This document shows, in pieces, positions 51,292-58,764 of a stretch of DNA of 64,000 nucleotides. Below the pieces are notes generated by a model. The model was not told the DNA's origin. It was given only the letters and a program-made list of their open reading frames with translations, and made no database searches. A program made the position numbers and the translations under genes. The stretch is from Fluviicola sp. (lineage in GTDB: Bacteria; Bacteroidota; Bacteroidia; Flavobacteriales_D; Crocinitomicaceae): positions 62,001 to 126,000 of the forward strand of contig JARWZO010000004.1 in NCBI GenBank assembly GCA_029866325.1. Direction: 5' to 3'. Each line of letters begins with the position of its first letter. Within the stretch, counting starts at the first letter, position 1.

Positions 51292-51879
51292 ATGGAAATC
51301 AAAAATGGGATTGCTTGTTTTTATGCAAGTAGCCGTGAAAATTGGCGTTTGTGGTTGACCGAAAATCATCAAACTGTTTCGTCCGTTTGGCTGATTATTT
51401 ACCGAAAAGAAAGTGGTGTAGAAAGTGTTTATTATCCGGAAGCGGTTGATGAAGCCTTGTGTTTTGGCTGGGTGGATAGTAAACCCAATAAACGCGATGA
51501 ACAAAGTTACTATCAATTTTTTTCGAAACGCAATCCAAAAAGCAATTGGAGTAAAGTCAACAAAGATAAAGTTGCCAAACTGATTGAGCAGGGCTTAATG
51601 CAACAAGCAGGCATTGAAATGGTGGAATTGGCAAAGAAAAGTGGAACTTGGACAGCGCTTGATGAGGTTGAACAAACCATTGTTCCAACAGATTTAAAAC
51701 ACTTGTTTGATAAAAACGAACTTGCTTGGAAAAACTGGCAAGCGTTTTCGCGCTCCTCACGCAGAGGTATTTTAGAATGGATTCTGAATGCGAAAAAACC
51801 GGAAACTCGTCTGAAACGCCTTGAGGAAACGGTTTCGCTTGCTGAAAAAAACATCAAAGCCAATCATCCTAGTCAATAA
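51292..51879 (+). CDS. YdeI/OmpD-associated family protein
   Basis: This 195-aa cytoplasmic protein matches the YdeI/OmpD-associated family: an N-terminal domain with RENWRLWLTENHQTVSSVWL, YYPEAVDEALCFGWVDS and YQFFSKRNPKSNWS, and a C-terminal helical part with RRGILEWILNAKKPETRLKRLEE. The biochemical role of the family is not established; some members are linked to polymyxin or envelope stress. It is 37 bp after the Cys-motif membrane protein and may share its transcript. Confidence 0.85.
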   Translation: MEIKNGIACFYASSRENWRLWLTENHQTVSSVWLIIYRKESGVESVYYPEAVDEALCFGWVDSKPNKRDEQSYYQFFSKRNPKSNWSKVNKDKVAKLIEQGLMQQAGIEMVELAKKSGTWTALDEVEQTIVPTDLKHLFDKNELAWKNWQAFSRSSRRGILEWILNAKKPETRLKRLEETVSLAEKNIKANHPSQ

Positions 51880-51988
51880 ATGTTGTTGTGAGGTAAGTAT
51901 CATGTTTACTTGTTCATCAAACGGCTGGATTTAAGTAAAGAGATGTCAACAGCTACATTAGTTCAAGAAACAATTTTATATTTAAGGT

Positions 51989-52663
51989 ATGCAAAAGATT
52001 GTTTCTTTTATCAGGAGCTGGAAGTATGAGGTCTTATTGTTTGCTTTGGGGCAGCACCTGTTTGCAGGTATTTTGCTCACAGACTTTGAATTCTACACAC
52101 ATGTAATTTGGCCACTTAATATGCTCATGTTGGGCGTAGCAAGTATTGGTGTTTTTATGGGTAAATCACGCTTAAAAACAATCATTAAAAACATCTTGTT
52201 CGTAATCGTTTTGTTATTGCCAATCGGGTTACCCTTTTTTGAAGACGTGCCCTATTATTTTCAAATGCTCAACATTCTGTATATCCTGTTTTTTCTCTAT
52301 ATTTTCTGGGAAATAATGCGATTTTTGGTCAAGCCGGGATACATCAACGCAGATCTTCTTTCCGCAGCCGCCTGCGGGTATTTTTTACTCATAGAAATAA
52401 GTGTTTTCCTGCTTCAATTTTGTGTTTATAAAGACCCATCATCATTTAATGGTGTGACGATGACGAATTCGGCTGAAATATTTATGGACTTGGTGTACTT
52501 CTGCAGCATTACATTTACAAGTATTGGCTTTGGTGATATTACCCCGAATGCCCATTCAACGAAGTTGATTGCCTCTTTGATAGGTATCGTAGGCCAGTTT
52601 TATTCGGTAATCCTTGTGGGAATTCTCATCAGTAAATTTGCTTCCCGAAACATCGAAAAGTAA
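51989..52663 (+). CDS. Two-pore-type ion channel (K+ channel-like)
   Basis: This 224-aa membrane protein has about six helices. Between the last two sits the pore helix and selectivity filter: FCSITFTSIGFGDITPNA, where TSIGFGD stands for the canonical TVGYGD with Phe for Tyr, as in some K+ channels. There is no cytoplasmic RCK domain; the protein ends shortly after the last helix. The Phe filter and the lack of a gating domain are worth noting. Ion selectivity is inferred. Confidence 0.82.
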   Translation: MQKIVSFIRSWKYEVLLFALGQHLFAGILLTDFEFYTHVIWPLNMLMLGVASIGVFMGKSRLKTIIKNILFVIVLLLPIGLPFFEDVPYYFQMLNILYILFFLYIFWEIMRFLVKPGYINADLLSAAACGYFLLIEISVFLLQFCVYKDPSSFNGVTMTNSAEIFMDLVYFCSITFTSIGFGDITPNAHSTKLIASLIGIVGQFYSVILVGILISKFASRNIEK

Positions 52664-52687
52664 GTAAACCTGAGGTTTTGTGTTACG

Positions 52688-53671
52688 TTAAATTTCAGCG
52701 AGAACCTGTTTGTTGTACTTATTCCGATATTCAATAGGTGTGATGCCCGTTACTTTCCTGAAGACATCCCGAAAAGCTTTTGTATCGCCATAACCCACTT
52801 CAAACATCACTTCCGAAACGTTTTTCTTACTCGATTCGAAACTGCGTTTGGCAGCTTCTATTTTTACCCGCTGAATGTATTCAACCACACTGTTGCCGGT
52901 TGCTTTTTTGAAGCGTCGTTCCAAACTTCGTTTACCAACCGCCACCAATTCGGCCAAGGTATCTAAGGTAAATCGTTCGCCGATATGTGCTTCGATGTGC
53001 AACTGTACTTGTTTGATGGCTTCGTCACCGTGATTTTTCTGTCCGTTGAAAAGCGCAAAAGCACCTTGACTACTTCTGTCAATATCAATGGCAAAATACT
53101 TAGCTGCCAAAATTGCGGTGGCCCTATCAGTGCATTTTTCCACCAGATGAAGCAATAAATTCCAGTAAGAATTGGCGCCACCACTCGAATAAATGCCGTT
53201 TTCTTCGGTAACAATAGAGTCTTCTACCAATTCAACTTGCGGAAATAACGCTTGAAATTGGTTCGAAAATCCCCAGTGAGTGGAGCATTTTTTTTCATTG
53301 AGCAAACCCGTTGAAGCCAAAAGAAAAGCTCCTACGCAAAGTGAAGCTACTTCCGAGCCGCTTTCATACCGTTGGATGATCCATGGAATAAGTGATCGAT
53401 TTTGCTCAATGGCTTTTGTCAGATCACCGAAAAGTGCGGGTACAATTACCAAATCAGTTGTCTTTATTTCGTCGAGAAGGGCATCTACATGAACGGTAAA
53501 TGAGCCACCGCTGAGTTTCACTTCGCGTGATGCACCAACCAGTTGTACCTGAAAAAAGGGTGTTTTGCCCGATAGTTCTAAAAACTGATTAACCGCAGAA
53601 AAGAGGTATTGCGGATCGGCAATCGCTTGCATCACAGATGACTCTGGAACTAAAATGGAAACATGTTTCAT
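52688..53671 (-). CDS. GlxA-family AraC-type transcriptional regulator
   Basis: This 327-aa regulator has an N-terminal DJ-1/PfpI-like domain (about 1-190). Its nucleophile-elbow-like motif SLCVGAFLLASTGLLN keeps a Cys, and ATHWGFSNQ-type CSTHWGFSNQFQALFP follows. The C-terminal AraC domain (about 225-320) has two helix-turn-helix units (LDTLAELVAVGKRSLERRFK, VSEVMFEVGYGDTKAFRDVF). It is divergent from the SRPBCC/VOC operon with 128 bp between, so it likely controls that operon and itself. The effector is unknown. Confidence 0.88.
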   Translation of the reverse strand: MKHVSILVPESSVMQAIADPQYLFSAVNQFLELSGKTPFFQVQLVGASREVKLSGGSFTVHVDALLDEIKTTDLVIVPALFGDLTKAIEQNRSLIPWIIQRYESGSEVASLCVGAFLLASTGLLNEKKCSTHWGFSNQFQALFPQVELVEDSIVTEENGIYSSGGANSYWNLLLHLVEKCTDRATAILAAKYFAIDIDRSSQGAFALFNGQKNHGDEAIKQVQLHIEAHIGERFTLDTLAELVAVGKRSLERRFKKATGNSVVEYIQRVKIEAAKRSFESSKKNVSEVMFEVGYGDTKAFRDVFRKVTGITPIEYRNKYNKQVLAEI

Positions 53672-53799
53672 GAGGCTAAAATAACGAATTTACGTGTCGT
53701 AATTCACCCGTGAGGTTGTCGTTTTCACGTTCCTCTAATTTTCAATTGTTGGTGCATCTTTGTATTATTGTCAAGATGAACAGATTTAACTTATAGGAT

Positions 53800-54219
53800 A
53801 TGGAATTAAAACCAGTTATTACAATTGAAACCACTGTTGATTCACCGCTGGAAAAAGTGTGGGATTATTGGACCAATCCGGAACATATTGTGAACTGGAA
53901 CGCTGCCTCACCTGATTGGCACACACCTCGTGCTACGAACGATTTACGTGTGGGTGGCGAATTATTTTGCCGCATGGAAGCAAAAGACGGCAGTTTCGGA
54001 TTTGACCTCAAAGGAACATATACCGCTATTGAGCCACTCAAACAACTGGATTATATGTTTGAAGACGACCGCAAAATAGGTGTTGCGTTTTCAGTGATCG
54101 ATGGAAAAACGCGCATTGTTCAGCGTTTCGAGGCTGAGAACGAAAATCCGATCGAAATGCAGCAACCAGGCTGGCAGGCAATCTTGGATAACTTTAAAAA
54201 TTATACGGAAAACAATTAA
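53800..54219 (+). CDS. SRPBCC (AHSA1-like) protein 1
   Basis: This 139-aa protein with an activator-of-Hsp90 (AHSA1)/START fold contains IETTVDSPLEKVWDYWTNPE, the HIVNWNAASPDWH stretch typical of the family, and the C-terminal GWQAILDNFKNYTEN helix. It is likely cytoplasmic, binding a small hydrophobic ligand. It is the first of a three-gene run with 4 bp before the VOC gene. Such runs beside an AraC regulator often respond to an external chemical, but the ligand is unknown. Confidence 0.88.
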   Translation: MELKPVITIETTVDSPLEKVWDYWTNPEHIVNWNAASPDWHTPRATNDLRVGGELFCRMEAKDGSFGFDLKGTYTAIEPLKQLDYMFEDDRKIGVAFSVIDGKTRIVQRFEAENENPIEMQQPGWQAILDNFKNYTENN

Positions 54220-54223
54220 GATT

Positions 54224-55057
54224 ATGGCACAACCGATTTACCCTTGCTTCTGGTTTAACAATCAAGCCAAAGAAGCGGCCGTTTTCCATTGTTCATTATT
54301 CGAAGGAGCAACCATTACGGCTGAAAATCCTTTGGTAGTGATGATGGAATTGAATGGGCAAAAATACATGCATTTAAACGGCGGACCGATGTTTAACATC
54401 ACGCCTGCAATTTCGATGTTTGTGACCTGTGAAACCGATCAGGAGATTGAGTCTTTATGGGAAAAACTATCGCACGAAGGCGAAGCCCTAATGCCGTTGG
54501 GAACGTATCCTTGGAGCGAAAAATACGCTTGGGTAAAAGATAAATTCGGTTTGACATGGCAATTGATGTTGGGGCAGGTGCCTCCGCATGGTCAGAAAAT
54601 TCATCCGGTGTTTTTGTTTTCAAGCGAACAATATGGCAAAGCCCGTGCTGCCTTGAATCATTACGCTGCCATTTTCCCGAACTCGATATTACACGAACAA
54701 CAACTTTATACGGCTGGGGAAGGTCAGCCGGAAGGAAACTTGAAATTCGGACATTTTAACCTCAACGGTGCTTTCTTCGCGGCGATGGATGGTCCCGGAG
54801 ACAATACCTTTAGCGAAGGTTTTTCGTTGGTCGTAAATTGCGATACGCAAGACGAAATAGATCATTACTGGAATGCGCTTTCTGAAGGTGGATATGAAAG
54901 TCAATGTGGCTGGTTGAAAGATCAATTCGGTGTTTCTTGGCAAATTGTTCCAACTGTATTCGGGCAACTCATGAGCGATCCCGAAAAATCGGAGAGAGTG
55001 GTACAAGCCTTTATGAAGATGAAAAAAATGGATATAGCAACTTTAGAAAACGCATAA
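54224..55057 (+). CDS. Double VOC (PhnB-like) protein
   Basis: This 277-aa cytoplasmic protein consists of two vicinal-oxygen-chelate domains of the PhnB/3-demethylubiquinone-methyltransferase-like type. Domain 1 (about 1-120) has YPCFWFNNQAKEAAVFH and DKFGLTWQLML. Domain 2 (about 130-260) has HYAAIFPNSILHE, NLKFGHFNLNG and DQFGVSWQIVPT. The C-terminal FGLTWQ/FGVSWQ motif marks both. The start at 54224 (MAQPIYPC) is used; the open frame from 54101 overlaps the upstream gene. It is 1 bp from the next gene. Metal-dependent or antibiotic-binding roles are possible; no enzyme is assigned. Confidence 0.9.
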   Translation: MAQPIYPCFWFNNQAKEAAVFHCSLFEGATITAENPLVVMMELNGQKYMHLNGGPMFNITPAISMFVTCETDQEIESLWEKLSHEGEALMPLGTYPWSEKYAWVKDKFGLTWQLMLGQVPPHGQKIHPVFLFSSEQYGKARAALNHYAAIFPNSILHEQQLYTAGEGQPEGNLKFGHFNLNGAFFAAMDGPGDNTFSEGFSLVVNCDTQDEIDHYWNALSEGGYESQCGWLKDQFGVSWQIVPTVFGQLMSDPEKSERVVQAFMKMKKMDIATLENA

Positions 55058-55058
55058 T

Positions 55059-55487
55059 ATGGAAAAAGCACAAGTAACTTTTACAATCGAAATGAATGCT
55101 TCACCGCAAAAAGTGTGGGATGTACTTTGGGCGGATAATACCTATCAGCAATGGACAACTGTTTTTAGCGAAGGTTCGCGCGCCGTTTCGGATTGGGAAG
55201 AAGGCAGCGAAATTTTATTCGTAAATGGCGATGGCAACGGAATGTACTCGAAGATCGAAAAAATGACTGTTCCATCCGAAATGAGTTTCCTTCATTTGGG
55301 TGAGATTAAAGATGGTATAAGAACCGTTACTGAATGGGGGAATGGTTACGAACGTTATTTTTTGACAGAAAAAGACGGTGGAACCGAATTGCGGGTCACA
55401 TTAGATTCAGTGCCTGAATTTGTTACATTCTTTAATGAAACCTTTCCAAAGGCATTGGCCATTGTGAAAACGCTTTCAGAGAAATAA
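55059..55487 (+). CDS. SRPBCC (AHSA1-like) protein 2
   Basis: This 142-aa SRPBCC protein contains TFTIEMNASPQKVWDVLWAD, QWTTVFSEGSRAVSDWEEGS, GNGYERYFLTEKDGGTEL and a C-terminal FVTFFNETFPKALAIVK helix. It is only distantly similar to the first SRPBCC gene of the run. It is the last of three genes on one transcript; the 106-bp gap that follows separates it from the SlyD-like gene. Confidence 0.88.
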   Translation: MEKAQVTFTIEMNASPQKVWDVLWADNTYQQWTTVFSEGSRAVSDWEEGSEILFVNGDGNGMYSKIEKMTVPSEMSFLHLGEIKDGIRTVTEWGNGYERYFLTEKDGGTELRVTLDSVPEFVTFFNETFPKALAIVKTLSEK

Positions 55488-55593
55488 AAACAGGAATCGT
55501 AGTTGAAAGCTGTTGTGAAATTGCGTCGGAATATCGGTTTAATCAGCTTGGTTTTCTGGAATCTTTTTAATTTTATGGTCTAACTATAGATAC

Positions 55594-56100
55594 ATGACAG
55601 TTGACATTAACATGGTCGTTTCCTTGAAGTACAAGTTAACTAACCAACAAACAGGAGAAACGATTGAAGAAACAGTCGCAGACAAACCGATGGAATTTTT
55701 ATACGGCATTGAGCGTATTATTCCAACATTCGAAGAAAACATTCATGGCCTGAAAGCAGGTGATGCGTTTGATTTCGGTATTGTTTCGTCTGATGCTTAT
55801 GGAGATCGCAATGAAACACAGATAGCACATATTCCCGTTTCCGTTTTTGAAGTAGAAGACGGAAAAATGAATGAGCAGGAAGTATATGTGGGAGCTTTGC
55901 TTCCGATGACAGATAGCGAAGGAAATCACCTACGCGGAAAAGTAATGGACATTACACCTGAAATCGTAGTGATGGATTTTAACCATCCATTGGCAGGAAC
56001 CGATTTACATTTTGTGGGTGAAATTTTGGAAGTACGTGCAGCTACCGAAGAAGAAATCAACCACGGACATTCGCACGGAGCTCACGGGCATCATCATTAA
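55594..56100 (+). CDS. SlyD-like FKBP-type peptidyl-prolyl isomerase
   Basis: This 168-aa enzyme catalyses proline cis-trans isomerisation in protein folding. It has the split FKBP part (VVSLKYKLTNQQTGETIEE, PMEFLYGIERIIPTFEENIHG, and the closing DFNHPLAGTDLHFVGEIL) with the IF insert domain of SlyD (about 70-130). A His-rich tail GHSHGAHGHHH ends the protein and is suited to bind nickel or zinc. The E. coli relative helps nickel delivery to hydrogenase; no hydrogenase is seen here. A strong terminator follows. The gene name slyD would fit but orthology is unchecked. Confidence 0.9.
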   Translation: MTVDINMVVSLKYKLTNQQTGETIEETVADKPMEFLYGIERIIPTFEENIHGLKAGDAFDFGIVSSDAYGDRNETQIAHIPVSVFEVEDGKMNEQEVYVGALLPMTDSEGNHLRGKVMDITPEIVVMDFNHPLAGTDLHFVGEILEVRAATEEEINHGHSHGAHGHHH

Positions 56101-56117
56101 GAATTAAACACACATTC

Positions 56118-56149
56118 AAAAAGCACGGAAGAAATTTCGTGCTTTTTTT
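56118..56149 (+). terminator. Rho-independent terminator after SlyD-like gene
   Basis: AAAAAGCACG pairs with CGTGCTTTTT around a 10-nt loop and continues as a T tract. Confidence 0.85.
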
Positions 56150-56351
56150 GTAGATGAATTTTCGGTTGACTTGTTACTTGAAACTCCTGTCATAAACGGA
56201 TCAATCATAAAGCAAGACCGTTGAGTTGAAAATTCACCTATTTCAAGCCGGATATCGTTTTTCAGAGCTGTATAAATCAGGAAAAAGATGCATAAAAAGC
56301 ATTCGAGTTTTCATTGAATAATCGACAGATTTGAATTGTAATAACGGTGCT

Positions 56352-56861
56352 ATGAAAACAATTTACCTCGTATTCATTCTCCTGATGGCTAATCAGGCAA
56401 TGGCGCAAGACAGTCTTGCAATCAATTCTTTGTTGTCGAAACGCATTCCTGCCTGGGTAAAACCGGTGATCGAAAAATCGGATGTAGCCAAAAACTACAC
56501 CATCATCGATTCGATCAATCCATTTTATTTGGAAGTAGATCTCACAGGCGACAAACTGGATGATATTGTCTTTTTCGTGCGGAATAATCAGGATGGCAAA
56601 AAAGGGGTGATGATCATCAATCGCGGTAAGAACGTGTTGTTTGTTTTAGGCGGTGGAAAAGACATCGGTATGGGCGACAACGTGAATTGGTGCAATCGCT
56701 GGTTTGTTTACCGCGACAAAGGCATTTTTGATGGCGTTGGTAAGAAAAAAGCATCGTTGAAATATCCGGCCATCCGTTTGGAAAAATCCGAGAGACTGAG
56801 TTTATACATCTACTGGAGCGGCAAGAAGTACAAGACTTACGTCCAGTTATTCGAAGAATAG
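56352..56861 (+). CDS. Secreted protein of unknown function
   Basis: This 169-aa protein has a signal peptide ending at QAMAQ (about residue 18); ATG 56352 is preferred to a TTG at 56331 that lies before the signal peptide. The mature part contains LEVDLTGDKLDDIVFFV, which resembles the Asp-rich VCBS/FG-GAP-like calcium loop (DLTGDKLDD), and several basic strands. One such loop alone is too little for a family call. It is monocistronic between 250-bp and 180-bp gaps. Confidence 0.65.
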   Translation: MKTIYLVFILLMANQAMAQDSLAINSLLSKRIPAWVKPVIEKSDVAKNYTIIDSINPFYLEVDLTGDKLDDIVFFVRNNQDGKKGVMIINRGKNVLFVLGGGKDIGMGDNVNWCNRWFVYRDKGIFDGVGKKKASLKYPAIRLEKSERLSLYIYWSGKKYKTYVQLFEE

Positions 56862-57040
56862 CTAGTAAAGGGCCACGAGCAGAAACCAATCGGTGAAAAA
56901 GAAGACCTGACAGTTTTGAATCCTGAATGATCCAATTTCACCTCATAGCGGAGAGAGTAATGTAACGTTGGTGAAGTTCGTGGCTTTTTTTACATCTGAA
57001 AAATTGATGTATTCACGGAAATCAGGAAAGAGTTATCTTT

Positions 57041-57448
57041 ATGGTAAAGCGATTCAATAACTACATGATAACCCTCATTTCCACCCTCGGTAGTTCATTA
57101 ACCCTCTATGGATTGATGTTGTTTCATTTTCCTAAAAGCCATCCAGTCGACTCAGCCATTCAATTTACGTTGATCATTGCTCCGTGTTTGTTGATTTCCA
57201 TTTTATTTTTCCTGAGTATAACAAAATACCTAACGCAATTTACCAACCGGATGAGGCATCCAATCAATCGGTATCTTTCAATGTTTGCGATGTTGGCATT
57301 TTTCGCTTTGCCAAATGGAAAGAGACTCCTTCTCAACGATCTTGTTTTTACCATTGCCTGCGTGGTGACTGTTTGGTGCTGGCTTTCATGGGGATTTTTC
57401 ATGAAGAAACGGGTGGGGGAAGAAGTGGAAATTAACATTGAAAGTTAA
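57041..57448 (+). CDS. Small membrane protein of unknown function
   Basis: This 135-aa protein has four predicted membrane segments (about residues 10-28, 43-62, 80-95 and 103-120). A basic cytoplasmic loop lies between the second and third (FTNRMRHPINRYLS), and the end is charged (KKRVGEEVEINIES). No family is recognised. Confidence 0.55.
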   Translation: MVKRFNNYMITLISTLGSSLTLYGLMLFHFPKSHPVDSAIQFTLIIAPCLLISILFFLSITKYLTQFTNRMRHPINRYLSMFAMLAFFALPNGKRLLLNDLVFTIACVVTVWCWLSWGFFMKKRVGEEVEINIES

Positions 57449-57473
57449 ATCATCAAAAAGAAGATAGTCAGCC

Positions 57474-57656
57474 ATGAAACGAATCAGAAGATTCATATTG
57501 CTTTGTTGTGTTTTACCATCTATCGCGTATATTCAGCGCTCATTGAATATTCAAATGTCCAACGACAAAACTGGGTTAAAGATAAAACATAACGAAATAA
57601 GGGTGGTTTGGATTGGTATTTTGCTTGTTTATAGTGAGTTAACTAACATTAATTGA
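57474..57656 (+). CDS. Possible short membrane peptide
   Basis: This 60-aa frame begins 25 bp after the previous gene with a basic-hydrophobic N-terminus (MKRIRRFILLCCVLPSIAYI) and a second hydrophobic stretch. It could be a real peptide or a chance frame; there is no recognisable homology. Confidence 0.25.
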   Translation: MKRIRRFILLCCVLPSIAYIQRSLNIQMSNDKTGLKIKHNEIRVVWIGILLVYSELTNIN

Positions 57657-57663
57657 AATAATT

Positions 57664-58023
57664 GTGTGGATCAAATCAAAGGAAAAGCTAGCAGGTTTTG
57701 CAATCGTGTTTTTGATTATTATCTTATTGGCATCACAGTTTTTAACTGAATATGAGGAAGATAAACTATTGCGGAATAGTAAAACCACTTTTGGTTATAT
57801 CAAAAAAATATATCATGGTGCTCCAAAAAGCCCCAAGCATGGTGATTTTAAGTATAATGTTGGTGGCAAAGAATATGAGTTCGATCAACCCGGCAACTAT
57901 GAAGCACTTAAAATTGGCGACACCGTCCTAATCGAATACGCTATTGCAGACCATTCGGTTGCTCGTGTTGTAGACAAATACTATATGAAAAAGTACGCCT
58001 ATTTGAAGAAGATTGAAAAGTAA
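57664..58023 (+). CDS. Small membrane-anchored protein, DUF3592-like
   Basis: This 119-aa protein has a GTG start and one membrane helix (about residues 9-28), then a soluble domain with TTFGYIKKIYHGAPKSPKHG, FKYNVGGKEYEF and GDTVLIEYAIADHSVARV. The latter pattern (strand, GDxVxIxYxxxxP/S) recalls DUF3592-type domains. Its function is unknown. It is 31 bp before the next gene. Confidence 0.6.
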   Translation: MWIKSKEKLAGFAIVFLIIILLASQFLTEYEEDKLLRNSKTTFGYIKKIYHGAPKSPKHGDFKYNVGGKEYEFDQPGNYEALKIGDTVLIEYAIADHSVARVVDKYYMKKYAYLKKIEK

Positions 58024-58054
58024 TTTATTTGTCAAATTGTTCAACTGAAGAGTT

Positions 58055-58576
58055 ATGAAAAGAAAATTAATCAACCTACTTCTAGCATCCTTAGTTGTAA
58101 CGGGCATTTCAGCACAAGAGGCAAAACCAACACAAACTTTAGGATTTAACATTGGAATGAATCAGTTTGATAAAGGGTTTGTTTTTGGTGAGATAGACTG
58201 GAGTAGAGAAAGTTCAAAACATCTATACAGACTCTACAACAATAAATTAGCTTTTGGCTATAGTCCATGGAATAAAGGAACAATAGTAGAAGCTAAAAGC
58301 TACATTTCTTTCTTGAGGTTATTTTCCGTTGGTGGCAGTGCTGGGTATTTTTTTTCCGGTAATACGAGCGCCAACACTCTTATTATAAAGCCCCAAATCG
58401 GATTGAATTTTCTCATAGCTTCCATTTATTATGGATATAATTATCAATTTAACCCCAATCCAAACATTGTTACCCACAACATTACACTCTCTATTTTTAT
58501 AGGTGGAATTAATGAAATTGAAAGTCAACAGAGTAGAGAATTTCTTTGGTGGGGAAATCTTTTTAAAAGCGACTGA
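58055..58576 (+). CDS. Secreted beta-strand protein of unknown function
   Basis: This 173-aa protein has a signal peptide ending about residue 19 (VTGISAQ). Alternating aromatic strands (FNIGMNQFDKGFVFGEIDW, FLRLFSVGGSAGYFF, LIASIYYGYNYQF, ITLSIFIGGI) suggest a small outer-membrane barrel. No family is recognised. Confidence 0.65.
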   Translation: MKRKLINLLLASLVVTGISAQEAKPTQTLGFNIGMNQFDKGFVFGEIDWSRESSKHLYRLYNNKLAFGYSPWNKGTIVEAKSYISFLRLFSVGGSAGYFFSGNTSANTLIIKPQIGLNFLIASIYYGYNYQFNPNPNIVTHNITLSIFIGGINEIESQQSREFLWWGNLFKSD

Positions 58577-58639
58577 GTTAACTTGAGGTTAGAGAATTAA
58601 TGGAGAATTTGCTTTTTGTGGGGTGTTAACTTTGAAAGC

Positions 58640-58690
58640 TATCCGTTAGCAACCGCCTGACTGCCTCAGGCTTGTTTAGAATCGTTTAGC
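58640..58690. repeat. Dispersed repeat copy R5 (diverged long form)
   Basis: It reads TATCCGTTAGCAACCGCCTG, then GCCTCAGGCTTGTTTAGAATCGTTTAG. It keeps the CAACCGC start, the GCCT/AGGC hairpin and the TTAGAAxC end of R3 and R4. It lies just before the terminator of the efflux operon. Confidence 0.55.
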
Positions 58691-58700
58691 CGAAACAACA

Positions 58701-58743
58701 AAAACCCCAATCCACCAGCCTTAGGCTAACAGATCGGGGTTTC
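58701..58743 (-). terminator. Terminator of the RND efflux operon
   Basis: On the minus strand GAAACCCCGATC pairs with GATTGGGGTTTTT, with a small AGCC/GGCT hairpin inside. It lies 22 bp past the pump stop codon. Confidence 0.75.
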
Positions 58744-58764
58744 GCAACCTTGATTGTATGTAAT

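Noticed and set aside
54101-54223. Upstream start of the VOC protein
   Set aside because: It overlaps the preceding SRPBCC gene in another frame by over 100 bp. MAQPIYPCFWF is the usual start of this family.
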